In this document: in pieces, positions 54,342 through 63,650 of the stretch
Numbering within the stretch: position 1 is the first letter of the stretch
Layout of the letters: the number at the start of each line of letters is the position of its first letter
DNA from: Paenibacillus tianjinensis
GTDB lineage: Bacteria > Bacillota > Bacilli > Paenibacillales > Paenibacillaceae
DNA length: 64,000 bases
NCBI RefSeq assembly: GCF_017086365.1
Contig: NZ_CP070969.1
Coordinates: 310,001-374,000 of the forward strand
Reading direction: 5' to 3'
The notes under the pieces: generated by a model
Told to the model about the DNA's origin: nothing
The model's database searches: none
Seen by the model: only the letters and a program-made list of their open reading frames with translations
Made by a program: the position numbers and the translations under genes

Positions 54342-54524
54342 TTAAAGCACTTTACGATAAAGCGAGTAATGAACGGCATGATGAGCAACATTGATAATTA
54401 AATCCCAGTAGGTAGATAACTTGCTAATTTGCGATGATACAACAATAAAAAACGTTAGCGCCATCAACGGAATAGGAATCCATGCCCCTGTATAGATGTA
54501 AAAGGAATCTGTGTAAACGTTCAT
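54342..54524 (-). pseudogene. Fragment of an unidentified membrane-protein gene
   Basis: The minus strand reads about 60 codons with one clear transmembrane helix (GAWIPIPLMALTFFIVVS), then SQISKLSTYWDLIINVAHHA and a stop at 54342. It starts abruptly near the plus-strand coding stretch at 54526. Its upstream part is missing. No family was recognised; a spore-germination permease tail is one guess. Confidence 0.3.
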
Positions 54525-54555
54525 TTTGGATAAGCTCAATGTGCTCGTTAAGCAT

Positions 54556-54873
54556 ATGACGGCCTCTCTGCTGAAACAGGCTTCGTTCGAGAGGTATTTA
54601 AGCTGGGGGCTCAAGGACCGCCAAGGGGAGAGAGAGCAGTTCCTTACCGAGCTGTTCCGGGAGATAGATTCGGCCCTTAATGTTCTTCCATCCGGCGTAA
54701 AACATCGTTCGGAGTTGAAAGAGGTTTACCATTTTATCCAGAACGAAAATCGTAAAGCGGAACCGAACTTCCCGTTGCTGCAAGCTTCGCTCTACTTTTT
54801 GGAGAGAGAGAAAGAGCTTAAAAGTCACGTCATCCAGTTAAGGAATATTATTTACTCAGGTAGAGGGAGATAG
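54556..54873 (+). CDS. Hypothetical protein or gene fragment in the scarred region
   Basis: About 105 codons on the plus strand from an ATG at 54556, with a protein-like composition (EREQFLTELFREIDSALNVL, then LKEVYHFIQNENRKAEPNF). It is mostly helical. No ribosome site precedes the ATG, and an open frame continues to TTG 54526, so it may be the 3' part of a longer gene broken near 54525. I do not recognise the family. Confidence 0.35.
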   Translation: MTASLLKQASFERYLSWGLKDRQGEREQFLTELFREIDSALNVLPSGVKHRSELKEVYHFIQNENRKAEPNFPLLQASLYFLEREKELKSHVIQLRNIIYSGRGR

Positions 54874-55087
54874 CTTGTTATGTGAAATCAAATCCAACCC
54901 CATCGGGGACAAGAGTGAAGACTCTAGGGGTGGAGGGAACACTACGCGAAAAAGGTACGTCTAACGTTGTTACGGTTAACGAGCATTCCGCTCCCTCAAA
55001 ATGATTTGGTTTTCTCACGCAGGCTCATGAATTTGCAGGAGTTCACCTTTAGCTAAGTAAGAGAAAAGAAGGAACTAGAGGGGGCTA

Positions 55088-55357
55088 ATGGGAAGGGATC
55101 GAAGCAAAGAGGAATTTACTTTACGACAGAGTGCCCCCTTAGATTTCAACCAAGGTATGCTCGGTCATGAGAAAGCATCGACCACTCAAATTTACGCACA
55201 GCTCCGCGGCGAACGTCGGAGAGAGCCTTATCGATTCTTTGATGAGAGGATATTTCCGATGCAGCCTGTTAGAGCAGGTATTCAACGCCACGGAGATATC
55301 CTTTTTCTAATTCATTTTGGCGAGTGCGAAAGTTTGTGTGATCTTCATATAGGATAG
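55088..55357 (+). pseudogene. Remnant of a tyrosine recombinase (phage-type integrase)
   Basis: A short frame whose core reads MLGHEKASTTQIYAQLRGE. That is the C-terminal catalytic segment of tyrosine recombinases, with the conserved His and the nucleophilic Tyr in TTQIYAQ, here at 55157-55213. The frame before it (SAPLDFNQG) and after it is not integrase-like, so only the last catalytic motif survives. It marks the site of a former mobile element. The stretch 54874-55087 between the fragments shows no gene. Confidence 0.6.
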
Positions 55358-56256
55358 GTTACTCTCGTTAATTCCTCGGATATTTTCCATAAACGCTCCG
55401 CCAGCATTCTGTCATGGGTAAGGTTACCGGATTCAACTTGTATAGGATAGCCTTTGCGCTGATTTTTGCCTGAGGGTCCGAAATATTCTCCACCCTTCAC
55501 ATTAGGGTCTGTGGCGGCTCTTAAAATGGGCAGAGCCCCCATTTCTGCCGGCTGCGAGAGGAAATGAGCGATCCGCTTCATAATACCATTCATATGATGC
55601 TGCAGATTAGTCACAGACCAACCGGGGTGTGCACATAATGATAGGTTATGAAGCCCCTCTGCTTTCCATCTTCTATCAAGCTCATAGGCGAATAGAATAT
55701 TAGCCAATTTGCTCTGGGAATAAGCCCGTTGTCTATCGTAATTTGTACTCCATTGCAGATCCTGAAAATATATATTAGTTCCCTTCCATGAGTTTGCCAG
55801 ACTACTTACGGTTACCACTCTGGCGTATTCTGTCCGCATGATTACCGGCAGGAGCAACCCTGTCAGTGCAAAATGTCCCAGATGGTTCACGCCGAATTGC
55901 AGCTCAAACCCATCTTTTGTCAAGCTGTGCGGTGGCATCATTACACCTGCATTATTGATCAGAATATCAAGCCGGTTGTAATTCTCTTGAAACATGCTAC
56001 AAAAGGATCTGACGGATTCCAAATCCGTGAGGTCCAGCTTCATTGCTTCTACGGTTGCGCTAGGATATGCATTCTGTATTGCCAGTGCAGCTGCATGGCC
56101 TCGATCCATGTCCCTTACAGCTAATATCACGGTCGCGCCTTTGCGGGCAAGTACTTTAGCTTGCTCAAGCCCAAGCCCCGAGTTGCCTCCGGTAATGATT
56201 ACAACGGCATGATTCAGGTCCTTGATCTGTTCTTCGCTCCATCTAGGATTTTCCAT
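55345..56256 (-). CDS. Short-chain dehydrogenase/reductase (SDR) family oxidoreductase
   Basis: A 303-residue NAD(P)-dependent enzyme of the classical SDR family. Rossmann motif TGGNSGLGLEQAK at about residues 23-35, then LDLTDLESVR, NNAG at about 100-103, and the catalytic Ser (VSSLANS), Tyr and Lys in YSQSKLANILFAYE. The branch resembles retinol-dehydrogenase-like SDRs, so a hydrophobic alcohol or ketone substrate is possible. Its promoter region carries two operator-like palindromes (56284-56319), and a TetR-family gene lies just upstream on the same strand, so it is the probable target of that repressor. Confidence 0.9.
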   Translation of the reverse strand: MENPRWSEEQIKDLNHAVVIITGGNSGLGLEQAKVLARKGATVILAVRDMDRGHAAALAIQNAYPSATVEAMKLDLTDLESVRSFCSMFQENYNRLDILINNAGVMMPPHSLTKDGFELQFGVNHLGHFALTGLLLPVIMRTEYARVVTVSSLANSWKGTNIYFQDLQWSTNYDRQRAYSQSKLANILFAYELDRRWKAEGLHNLSLCAHPGWSVTNLQHHMNGIMKRIAHFLSQPAEMGALPILRAATDPNVKGGEYFGPSGKNQRKGYPIQVESGNLTHDRMLAERLWKISEELTRVTYPI

Positions 56257-56283
56257 AGCAGTTCTCCTCCAAACAATTTAAGT

Positions 56284-56319
56284 TACCACTGGTACATTAA
56301 AAATAACATACCATCGGTA
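56284..56319. promoter_or_regulatory. Two TetR-type operators in the SDR promoter
   Basis: TACCACTGGTA (56284-56294) and TACCATCGGTA (56309-56319) are related palindromes with centres 25 bp apart. On the minus strand, TTTACA and TATTTT, 17 bases apart with TG before the -10, flank the second palindrome, so repressor binding would cover the promoter. The TetR gene next door is the natural candidate. Confidence 0.65.
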
Positions 56320-56364
56320 ACTTGTAAACTGTAAAGAAGGATGCCAACAAGAATTATAGGCATC

Positions 56365-57018
56365 CTACTGTTTTTTCTGAATAAAATTATTGATATGCAC
56401 TTCTATTCCTTGGGACAAAACGTGGTTGAAGCTGTAGTCGATGTTTAAATGTTGGTAACCGCGTAATATCTGCTGCATCGGTTCAGTCGGATTGGATAAA
56501 GTCCATAGCGAAGAAGCGATAAGGAAAACATAGTACTGGATATAAAAGCCGTCCTGTATCGTCAATGTTGGATAGAGGACCGTAAGCTGCTTTGCAAGCT
56601 GTTCCTGTAAGTCAATATTCGTCGCCTTGAAGCTTTTCAATGAGGGTTCCGAGCTATTCCTTTCTAGAGCAACTCCGAGATACGGCATCAGCTTTAGTAG
56701 CTTGGGATGATTCTGGTATACCTTTACCCATATGAAGCTCACTTCTGTCGGCAGCGGATCAGTACTTAGTTGCATTAATTCTCCAATAAGCTCCTTGGTA
56801 AAGCGTTCATACTCTTGGCCATATATGTCCAGAAAAATCTCTTCGCGGCTGCTAAAATATCTGTAGATACTAGGCTTGCTTATCTGAAGCTCTCTTGCAA
56901 TACCATTTAATGTAATATGATCGTATTCTGTTTCTTCGAACAGTCTATAGGCTGCATCCAGAATCTCTTGCTTTCTGGATTCGATTTGCTCCGTTGACCT
57001 TGCTCTTTTCCAGTCCAT
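56365..57018 (-). CDS. TetR/AcrR-family transcription regulator
   Basis: A DNA-binding repressor of about 217 residues. The helix-turn-helix lies in the first 60 residues (ILDAAYRLFEETEYDHITLN, then ARELQISKPSIYRYFSSREE). The ligand-binding remainder is all-helical and not conserved. The start at 57018 has GGGGTGAT upstream, and seven codons more are possible. It probably represses the SDR gene immediately downstream through the palindromes at 56284-56319. The inducer is unknown. Confidence 0.92.
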   Translation of the reverse strand: MDWKRARSTEQIESRKQEILDAAYRLFEETEYDHITLNGIARELQISKPSIYRYFSSREEIFLDIYGQEYERFTKELIGELMQLSTDPLPTEVSFIWVKVYQNHPKLLKLMPYLGVALERNSSEPSLKSFKATNIDLQEQLAKQLTVLYPTLTIQDGFYIQYYVFLIASSLWTLSNPTEPMQQILRGYQHLNIDYSFNHVLSQGIEVHINNFIQKKQ

Positions 57019-57211
57019 GGGATCACCCCGTAAGTACATATTTATATATAAACTATAGCATATCTGCCGCGAATCACATATTGAATCAGGGACAGGAATG
57101 GAGGCGCCGTTCGGGCTCCGGAACGTATGTAGATGAGATTAATTTGAGAGAGATATCTTAAATAAAGAATGTCAAAAAAGACAGGACCATCCCGCAAAGG
57201 ATGGTCCAAAA

Positions 57212-57390
57212 ACTTGCCGTTACAGACAGCGCGCTGAAACGTATCATAAAAAGAGCGGAATTATTGCCGGAATTCCTTATACTTATTGGAAGAGTGTGCG
57301 CAAGATGGCGGGTTACAATGATCCAACATCCAGTCGGGCAAGGGTGGAGGAGTTATTGGCGCCAGAATCAATAAGAATTAACAAAAGATA
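57212..57390 (+). pseudogene. Possible C-terminal gene remnant before vanZ
   Basis: The gap 57040-57402 contains no intact gene. One frame reads SGIIAGIPYTYWKSVRKMAG, then YNDPTSSRARVEELLAPESI and a stop at about 57390, with no start. Ahead of it a GGACCATCC/GGATGGTCC hairpin (57183-57206) may be a minus-strand terminator. No family was recognised. It looks like decayed coding sequence. Confidence 0.3.
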
Positions 57391-57402
57391 AAGGAGAAAA
57401 AG

Positions 57403-58338
57403 ATGGATACTAAGCAACGTAAAATTATTTTAGCCATAACCTTAGCATATACGGTTTTCATTCTTTATTTTATGTTTTTCGGTTTAGGCAGAACAGATAC
57501 CCTGGATCGGGAGACGGGTCACACCTTTCTATTTTTACCTGATGGTTTTTTTAAGCTTCCGAGTCTATCTGATCTTCTACATCCTACGCTGATGGATATT
57601 GTGGGTTTTGGAAACATTGTGGCCTTCATCCCTTTTGGTATCTTGATACTGTTGTTATATCGGGTAGGCTTCCTTCGTTTCATGATCTTATTCATCCTGT
57701 CTATCCTTGTACTGGAAACCGTTCAGGCACTCACTTTGCTCGGAAGCTTTGATATGAACGACGTTATTCAAAATGCATCAGGCGCGGCGATCGGATTCGG
57801 GGCGTATAGATTAGGATATCGTACAGAAAAGATCTGGACAAACATAGCTGCTACGGGCATCTCCGTTGTTCTCCTGATAATTGGAGTTTGGGGGATCTTC
57901 GAGGTTGTCGACAAAGCGCTCACTAAAGAATTAGGCCCCTTTGTCGCGTTAAACGAGCTGAAGAGCAGCAGTATAAATTCACCAAGCGGAACAATGCGGG
58001 ACAGCTTCCAACTGGGCGGACAGAACGTAGAACCCCAGTATAATGCGTATAGCACCGAAGACAAAAATATGGTGACGTACACGTACACGCTGGACAAAAA
58101 GGAGCTTTATCTCTACTTGAATTACGGGATTCCAGATCAAGAGGATTCTCATGGGAGTCTGCGTATATCTGCCGACGGCCAGGAGTATCTATCCACATCC
58201 GCAGAAGCCCAAAGCCATGAAATTGGGATGACCTCCGTTTATATTCAAGGGGCTAATGAGCTCACAATCACCCTGGAGGGGGATGTGAAAATATGGGATG
58301 TTGGGTTTAGGGAGATGAAATACGACTGGAACTGGTAA
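57403..58338 (+). CDS. VanZ-like membrane protein with an extracellular beta domain
   Basis: A 311-residue protein. The N-terminal VanZ-like domain holds four or five hydrophobic helices (ILAITLAYTVFILYFMFFGLG) and the family residues in FGNIVAFIPFGIL, ETVQALT, and SFDMNDVIQNASGAAIGF. A last helix (about 145-168) is followed by an extracellular part of some 140 residues rich in beta strands (TYTYTLDKKELYLYLNYG). VanZ relatives affect teicoplanin susceptibility, but the function is not established. AAGGAG lies ten bases before the start. Confidence 0.85.
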   Translation: MDTKQRKIILAITLAYTVFILYFMFFGLGRTDTLDRETGHTFLFLPDGFFKLPSLSDLLHPTLMDIVGFGNIVAFIPFGILILLLYRVGFLRFMILFILSILVLETVQALTLLGSFDMNDVIQNASGAAIGFGAYRLGYRTEKIWTNIAATGISVVLLIIGVWGIFEVVDKALTKELGPFVALNELKSSSINSPSGTMRDSFQLGGQNVEPQYNAYSTEDKNMVTYTYTLDKKELYLYLNYGIPDQEDSHGSLRISADGQEYLSTSAEAQSHEIGMTSVYIQGANELTITLEGDVKIWDVGFREMKYDWNW

Positions 58339-58472
58339 AGGGGAAAGATCAAGTGCAGTTGGGAGAGAGTAGGCTGACAAGAGTGTTCCAACCTGTATAA
58401 CGGTTTTTTCTATTTTAAAATATACAGTTCTGAAATATCATAAAGATACCAAAAGAGACAGGGGATGGAATT

Positions 58473-59027
58473 GTGAGCAAGCATTCAGGTTTGTTAATAG
58501 GAGACAACGTATACCTGCGCCCGCTGAACGGGGAGGATGCCGAGCAGTATTATCATATGTTCTATGGTGCAGAGGTACGCAGGCTCACAGGGACGCAGAG
58601 GCATATCAACAAAGAGCAGATCTCAGCATATATCGACCGAAAAGCAGGGGATGACAGTGCAGTACTGCTGTTGATTGCCCTAAAAGAAACGGATGAGGTG
58701 ATCGGTGACATCGCCATTCAGGATATGGACCGTGGCAACCGCTCCGCTGGTCTGCGCCTCGCGATCGGTGACGAGCGGCATCAGAATAAGGGATATGGCC
58801 GGGAAGCGCTGATCCTGATGCTTGACTACGGCTTCGGCATTCTGAACCTGCACCGGATTGAGCTGGAGGTCTATTCGTTTAACAGCCGTGCTGCCCATGT
58901 CTATGAGAGCGTCGGCTTTGTCCGGGAGGGCGTGCGGCGGCATACGCTTTTCTATAATCATGAGTACCATGATGCTGTAATGATGAGCATGCTGGAGAAT
59001 GAGTACCGGGAGCGCTATTTAAAATAA
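58473..59027 (+). CDS. GNAT-family N-acetyltransferase (RimJ/RimL-like)
   Basis: A 184-residue acetyltransferase. Acetyl-CoA-binding motif: LRLAIGDERHQNKGYGREALI at about residues 90-112. NLHRIELEVYSFNSRAAHVYESVGF and VREGVRRHTLFYNHEYHDAVMMSML are typical of the RimJ/RimL-type group that acetylates protein N-termini or small amines. The start is a GTG at 58473 with AGGGGATGG upstream. Its stop lies two bases before a CtsR box. A terminator follows at 59082-59111. Confidence 0.9.
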   Translation: MSKHSGLLIGDNVYLRPLNGEDAEQYYHMFYGAEVRRLTGTQRHINKEQISAYIDRKAGDDSAVLLLIALKETDEVIGDIAIQDMDRGNRSAGLRLAIGDERHQNKGYGREALILMLDYGFGILNLHRIELEVYSFNSRAAHVYESVGFVREGVRRHTLFYNHEYHDAVMMSMLENEYRERYLK

Positions 59028-59028
59028 A

Positions 59029-59045
59029 GGTCAAAATAGGTCAAA
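59029..59045 (+). promoter_or_regulatory. CtsR box 1 of the heat-shock promoter
   Basis: GGTCAAA-ATA-GGTCAAA is a perfect match to the heptad direct repeat bound by the class III heat-shock repressor CtsR. It stands about 80 bases before the promoter -35, so it may help looping or tight binding. Confidence 0.88.
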
Positions 59046-59081
59046 AAGTGAATTATACCCAAAAACCATCTGCAAAATCAG

Positions 59082-59111
59082 CCAAAACGCCGGGATTTCC
59101 CGGTTTTTTGG
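59082..59111 (+). terminator. Terminator after the GNAT gene
   Basis: CCGGG/CCCGG with an ATTT loop (59090-59103) and six T. Flanking CCAAAA/TTTTGG can extend the stem. Confidence 0.78.
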
Positions 59112-59123
59112 CGTATACCGGTT

Positions 59124-59196
59124 TTGAGATTCTGGAGAGGCAGAACTATAATAAAACCAGAAGGTCAAATAAAGTCAAAGTCAAATTAAAAGTCAA
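59124..59196 (+). promoter_or_regulatory. Heat-shock promoter with CtsR box 2
   Basis: TTGAGA (59124-59129), 17 bases, TATAAT (59147-59152). Just downstream lies GGTCAAA-TAA-AGTCAAA (59163-59179), followed by two more GTCAA half-sites (59180-59185 and 59191-59196). Binding of CtsR at the start of transcription would block it. Confidence 0.9.
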
Positions 59197-59213
59197 TGAG
59201 AGGAGAATGAGCG

Positions 59214-59681
59214 ATGTTTGATTTGGTTCCTTTTGGAAAACGCAGAGATGACGTATTTGGTGCATTGGCAAAGTCTTTAAATGAAGTGTTCAACGATGAT
59301 TTTTTTGCCCCGATGACCAGTTCCACCCTGTCTTTCCGGACGGATATCCGCGAGAGTGAGCAGGCGTATCTGATTGAGGCTGAACTGCCCGGCTTCAAAA
59401 AAGAAGAAATCGACATTGATTATGCCAGCCCTTATCTGACGATTAAAGCCGTGCGCAAGGATGAGAACAGCCAGGAGAATGAAGATCACAAGATCGTGCG
59501 CCGGGAGCGCCGCTACGGAGAATATGTCCGCCGTTTCTATGTGCAGGATATTAACGAAGACGAAATCCGCGCTTCACTTAAGGATGGACTGCTGTTGCTT
59601 GAAGTGCCAAAACGGCAGAAATCAGCCGGCAAACGCATCGAGATTCAGGACCACGGGACTACCGGACCGCAGCTTCAGTAA
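59214..59681 (+). CDS. Hsp20 small heat-shock protein
   Basis: An ATP-independent holdase chaperone, 155 residues. The alpha-crystallin domain spans about residues 38-140. ELPGFKKEEIDIDYASPYLTI, then RRERRYGEYVRRFYVQDINED, and the C-terminal LLLEVPKR are typical. A variable N-terminus precedes it. The promoter has two CtsR boxes, so it belongs to the class III heat-shock regulon. dnaJ-like and clpB genes follow on the same strand and may be cotranscribed in part. Confidence 0.95.
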   Translation: MFDLVPFGKRRDDVFGALAKSLNEVFNDDFFAPMTSSTLSFRTDIRESEQAYLIEAELPGFKKEEIDIDYASPYLTIKAVRKDENSQENEDHKIVRRERRYGEYVRRFYVQDINEDEIRASLKDGLLLLEVPKRQKSAGKRIEIQDHGTTGPQLQ

Positions 59682-59805
59682 GCTGTTCAAGTCTCGCGCG
59701 AAGGTGCTGAAGCAGTGAGTTCCGGGCCGGCGGCCAGCCGAAGTCCCCTCTGAGCTCCGCAGTCACGGCAGCTTCACCGGGCTTTTCATATAGCAGTTCA
59801 TAAAA

Positions 59806-59852
59806 AGGCGCATTGTAGTGGGGGATACCGGCTATGGTGCGTCTTTTTTTGG
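59806..59852 (+). terminator. Terminator-like hairpin between hsp20 and the dnaJ-like gene
   Basis: GGCGCATTGTAG pairs with CTATGGTGCGTC, followed by seven T. It probably gives partial termination inside the heat-shock cluster, raising the share of hsp20. Confidence 0.7.
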
Positions 59853-59913
59853 GAAACGGATAGAATAAATAGATGAGCGGATTCGTATAGGAAATTAGCG
59901 AAAGGAGAGGGCC

Positions 59914-60909
59914 ATGGTGGCGGCAAAAAACTACTATGAAGCGCTTGGCGTAAGCAAGCAGGCTAGCAGGCAGGAGATCAAAAAAGCCTATCAGAAGCTG
60001 GCCAAACAATGGCATCCCGATGTCAACAAGGCCCCGGGCGCCGAAGAAAAATTCAAGGAAGCGGCGGAAGCCTACGAGGTGCTCGGCAACGAAGAAAAGC
60101 GCAAAGCCTATGATGAGGAGCTTCGTTACGGGGCAGGCCGGCCCGGGCAGTCGGGAGCCTGGAGAACCTCCGGCGCTTCGTCCGGTTCCGGCCGGGAGTC
60201 GCCGTTTGGTGCGGGCTGGAGCGGAAGCTATTCCACCGCCGGCGGGATTCCTGAAGAGGATTTGTTCAGTATGTTCTTTGGCAGCCGCGGCGCGGCGGAC
60301 CGGTCCGGGTTTGATTTTTTCTCCGGCAGCGGCAGCAGCTTCGGCGGAACGCAGGGCATCATGCAGGCTCAGCTGGAGATTACGCTGGAGCAGGCCTATA
60401 AGGGCGGAAACGTCAGGGTGCAGGTGGGCGGAAAGGATGTCACGGTAAGCATCCCGGCGCGTTCTCCGGAAGGAACGGTCATTCGTGTGCCGGGTAGCGC
60501 TGAGAAAGGTGCAGCCGGGATAGACGACCTGCTGATTGTGCTGCATCTTGCTCCGCATGAGCTTTACGAGGCGGAAGACGGCGATCTGTACGGTGCGGTT
60601 GAAATTGCTCCCTGGCAGGCTGTGCTTGGCGGAGAAGCGAAGGTTCCGCTGCCTGACGGCAGCAGCATCAAGCTGAAGATTCCGGCCGGAACAGCAGGCG
60701 GCCGAACGCTGCGTGTTCCCGGCAAGGGGCTGAAGCGCCAGAGCGGCGGAAACGGGGACATTCTGTTCCTGATTGAAATAGTAATCCCGCCGGATACCAG
60801 CATCGAAGAGAAGAATCTATACCGTAAGCTGGCCGAAGCATCCAGCTTCCAGGCCGGAGCGAAACGGCAGGGCGGCGGAACGCGGCGGCCGAAGGCTGCG
60901 ATGGGGTAA
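59914..60909 (+). CDS. DnaJ-like co-chaperone without zinc finger (CbpA type)
   Basis: A 331-residue J-domain protein. J domain: residues 6-72, with the HPD motif at 34-36 ([28 protein letters not shown]). A Gly/Ser/Phe-rich linker follows (about 75-145). The C-terminal client-binding domains carry [18 protein letters not shown] and [16 protein letters not shown]. The four-Cys zinc fingers of DnaJ are absent, so CbpA-like proteins are the better match. GAAAGGAGAGG stands before ATG 59914. It lies between hsp20 and clpB, both heat-shock genes. Confidence 0.92.
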   Translation: MVAAKNYYEALGVSKQASRQEIKKAYQKLAKQWHPDVNKAPGAEEKFKEAAEAYEVLGNEEKRKAYDEELRYGAGRPGQSGAWRTSGASSGSGRESPFGAGWSGSYSTAGGIPEEDLFSMFFGSRGAADRSGFDFFSGSGSSFGGTQGIMQAQLEITLEQAYKGGNVRVQVGGKDVTVSIPARSPEGTVIRVPGSAEKGAAGIDDLLIVLHLAPHELYEAEDGDLYGAVEIAPWQAVLGGEAKVPLPDGSSIKLKIPAGTAGGRTLRVPGKGLKRQSGGNGDILFLIEIVIPPDTSIEEKNLYRKLAEASSFQAGAKRQGGGTRRPKAAMG

Positions 60910-60953
60910 CAGCGGGTAATAACAGATAAGGAACAAGTTCCAGAGGAAAGGTG

Positions 60954-63602
60954 ATGGAGACCATGGATTTCAATAAATTAACGCAAAAGCTGCAGGAAGC
61001 CGTTGCCGCGGCACAGTCGCTGGCTGCGGCAAGTGGCCATCAGGAGATTGACAATCTCCATCTGCTGAAGGCGCTTCTTCAGCAGCATGAAGGTCTGCTG
61101 CCGCGGCTGCTGCAGAAGATGAACATTCCTGCAGCCGAGCTGCTGCGCGGCACGGAGGAGCTGCTGCAGAGGAAGCCGAGTGTCAGCGGATCGGGTGCAG
61201 GAACGATGCGGCGCTATGCCTCGGCATCGCTGCTGGAGGTGCTGGATCAGGCCGAGAAGGAAGCGGCCGCGATGCAGGATGAGTTCGTGGCCGTGGAGCA
61301 CGCCGTACTGGCGATGGTCTCGGACACGGGCAGCGCGAACCGGGAGCTGCGCGGACTCTTCACCAGCCGCGGCGTGACCCGCGACAAGCTGCTGGCGGTG
61401 CTGGCGGACATCCGCGGCCACCAGCGGGTGACCAGCCGGGAGCCGGAGGCCACCTATGAGGTGCTGGAGAAATACGGCCGTGATCTGGTGGCTGAGGTAC
61501 GGGCCGGCAAGATCGATCCTGTCATCGGACGCGACGGGGAAATCCGCCGGGTGATTCGTATCCTCTCCCGCAAGACGAAGAACAATCCGGTGCTGATCGG
61601 CGAACCCGGCGTAGGGAAGACAGCGATTGTCGAAGGTCTGGCTCACCGGATTGTCCGCAGGGATGTGCCGGAGGGGCTGAAGGATAAGACGATCTTCTCA
61701 CTGGATATGAGCGCCCTGGTCGCCGGGGCCAAATACCGCGGGGAATTCGAGGAGCGGCTGCAGGCCGTATTGAAAGAGATCCGCGAAAGCAACGGCCGGA
61801 TTATCCTTTTTATCGATGAGCTGCACACGATTGTCGGTGCAGGCAAAACCGAAGGCGCGATGGATGCCGGGAATATGCTGAAGCCGATGCTGGCCCGCGG
61901 CGAGCTGCACTGTATCGGGGCGACAACACTGGATGAATACCGCAAATACATCGAGAAGGACCCGGCGCTGGAGCGCCGCTTCCAGCAGGTGCTGGTCAGC
62001 GAGCCGGATGTCGAGGACACGATTTCGATTCTGCGCGGCTTGAAGGAGCGGTTCGAGGTGCATCATGGGGTCAAAATCCATGACAGCGCACTTGTTGCTG
62101 CGGGCGTGTTATCCAACCGCTATATCACCGACCGCTTCCTGCCGGATAAGGCGATTGATCTGGTGGATGAAGCCTGCGCAATGATCCGTACCGAGATTGA
62201 CTCCATGCCGGGTGAGATGGATGAGGTTACCCGCCGCCTGATGCAGATGGAGATTGAAGAAGCCGCGCTGAAAAAGGAAACCGACGATGCCAGCGCCCGC
62301 CGCCTGGAGATCCTGCAGCGGGAGCTGGCGGATCTGAAAGAGAAACATCTGGGCATGACGGCCCGCTGGGAGAAGGAAAAGTCAGCAATTCAGGGCATCC
62401 GCGACCTGAAAAAAAGACTGGAGCAGGCCCGCAAAGACCTGGTTGACGCGCAGGAGGCCTACGACCTGAATAAGTCAGCGGAGCTGAGCTACGGCATTAT
62501 TCCTGAGCTGGAGAAGCAGGTTAAGGCTGCCGAGGAAGCGGCCCAGCAGGATCAGGAGAGCCGGCTGCTGCGCGAGGCTGTGACCGAAGAGGAGATCGCC
62601 GATATCGTGTCCCGCTGGACCGGAGTTCCGGTCAGCAGACTGGTGGAAGGCGAGCGGGATAAGCTGCTGCGGCTGGAGGAGACGCTGCATGAGCGGGTCG
62701 TCGGGCAGGAGGAGGCGGTGTCGCTTGTGGCTGACGCCGTGCTGCGTGCCCGGGCCGGAATTAAGGACCCGAACCGTCCGATCGGTTCGTTCCTGTTCCT
62801 CGGCCCGACTGGTGTCGGCAAGACGGAGCTGGCGAAAGCGCTGGCCGTCTCACTGTTCGACCGGGAGGACGGCATGATCCGTATCGACATGTCAGAGTAC
62901 ATGGAGAAGCACAGCGTCTCCCGGCTCGTGGGTGCGCCTCCGGGATATATCGGCTATGAGGAAGGCGGCCAGCTTACGGAGGCGGTCCGCCGCCAGCCGT
63001 ACACCGTTGTACTGCTGGACGAAGTGGAAAAGGCGCACCCGGATGTCTTCAACATCCTGCTGCAGCTGCTGGATGACGGGCGGCTGACCGATTCCCAAGG
63101 CCGGATCGTGGATTTCAAGAACACGATTGTTATAATGACTTCTAATATCGGCTCGCCGCATCTCATCCAGGGTACAGATGATAACGGGGAGCTGACGCAG
63201 GCGGTCAAAGACCGGGTGATGAAGGAGCTGAGCGGCCATTTCCGTCCTGAATTCCTGAACCGGGTGGATGACATTGTAATGTTCAAGCCGCTGACGCTGG
63301 GCGAAATCGGGCAGATTGTTGTCAAACTGGCGGATGGTTTGCGTACACGTCTGGCTGAACGGGGAATCGGCCTTACGCTGAGCGAAGCGGCGGTGCGGTT
63401 CATTGCCCGGGAGGGCTTCGATCCAGTGTACGGCGCAAGACCGCTGAAACGCTTCATCCAGCGCAGCCTGGAGACTCCCGTTGCGCGGGCGCTGATCGCT
63501 GGGGAAGCGGAGGAAGGCTCAATCCTGGCGGTTGATGAGGCGGACGGCAGGCTGAATGTGGCCATCCGGCGTCCTGAGGCGGCTGGAGCGCCTAGGGTTT
63601 AA
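60954..63602 (+). CDS. clpB: ClpB disaggregase (AAA+ ATPase)
   Basis: A hexameric ATPase that extracts proteins from aggregates together with DnaK and Hsp20, 882 residues. N-terminal Clp domain (about 4-150). NBD1 with Walker [10 protein letters not shown] (about residue 215) and the [11 protein letters not shown] region. A coiled middle domain (about 400-530, including [20 protein letters not shown]). NBD2 with Walker [10 protein letters not shown] and the [22 protein letters not shown] stretch, then a C-terminal AAA lid. The start at 60954 has GAGG seven bases upstream. ATG 60963 is an alternative. ClpB genes are often CtsR-regulated. It is cotranscribed or follows the dnaJ-like gene by 44 bases. 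Confidence 0.97.
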   Translation: METMDFNKLTQKLQEAVAAAQSLAAASGHQEIDNLHLLKALLQQHEGLLPRLLQKMNIPAAELLRGTEELLQRKPSVSGSGAGTMRRYASASLLEVLDQAEKEAAAMQDEFVAVEHAVLAMVSDTGSANRELRGLFTSRGVTRDKLLAVLADIRGHQRVTSREPEATYEVLEKYGRDLVAEVRAGKIDPVIGRDGEIRRVIRILSRKTKNNPVLIGEPGVGKTAIVEGLAHRIVRRDVPEGLKDKTIFSLDMSALVAGAKYRGEFEERLQAVLKEIRESNGRIILFIDELHTIVGAGKTEGAMDAGNMLKPMLARGELHCIGATTLDEYRKYIEKDPALERRFQQVLVSEPDVEDTISILRGLKERFEVHHGVKIHDSALVAAGVLSNRYITDRFLPDKAIDLVDEACAMIRTEIDSMPGEMDEVTRRLMQMEIEEAALKKETDDASARRLEILQRELADLKEKHLGMTARWEKEKSAIQGIRDLKKRLEQARKDLVDAQEAYDLNKSAELSYGIIPELEKQVKAAEEAAQQDQESRLLREAVTEEEIADIVSRWTGVPVSRLVEGERDKLLRLEETLHERVVGQEEAVSLVADAVLRARAGIKDPNRPIGSFLFLGPTGVGKTELAKALAVSLFDREDGMIRIDMSEYMEKHSVSRLVGAPPGYIGYEEGGQLTEAVRRQPYTVVLLDEVEKAHPDVFNILLQLLDDGRLTDSQGRIVDFKNTIVIMTSNIGSPHLIQGTDDNGELTQAVKDRVMKELSGHFRPEFLNRVDDIVMFKPLTLGEIGQIVVKLADGLRTRLAERGIGLTLSEAAVRFIAREGFDPVYGARPLKRFIQRSLETPVARALIAGEAEEGSILAVDEADGRLNVAIRRPEAAGAPRV

Positions 63603-63650
63603 GCCTGCTGAGTGCTGCCGCTGTTCAACTTAAGCTAACTCCATAAAGCA

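Noticed and set aside
54342..54614. Minus-strand frame continuing upstream of 54524 as a single 90-residue protein
   Set aside because: Beyond 54524 it overlaps the more protein-like plus-strand stretch at 54556-54873 and loses any membrane-protein pattern, so only the 3' part was kept.
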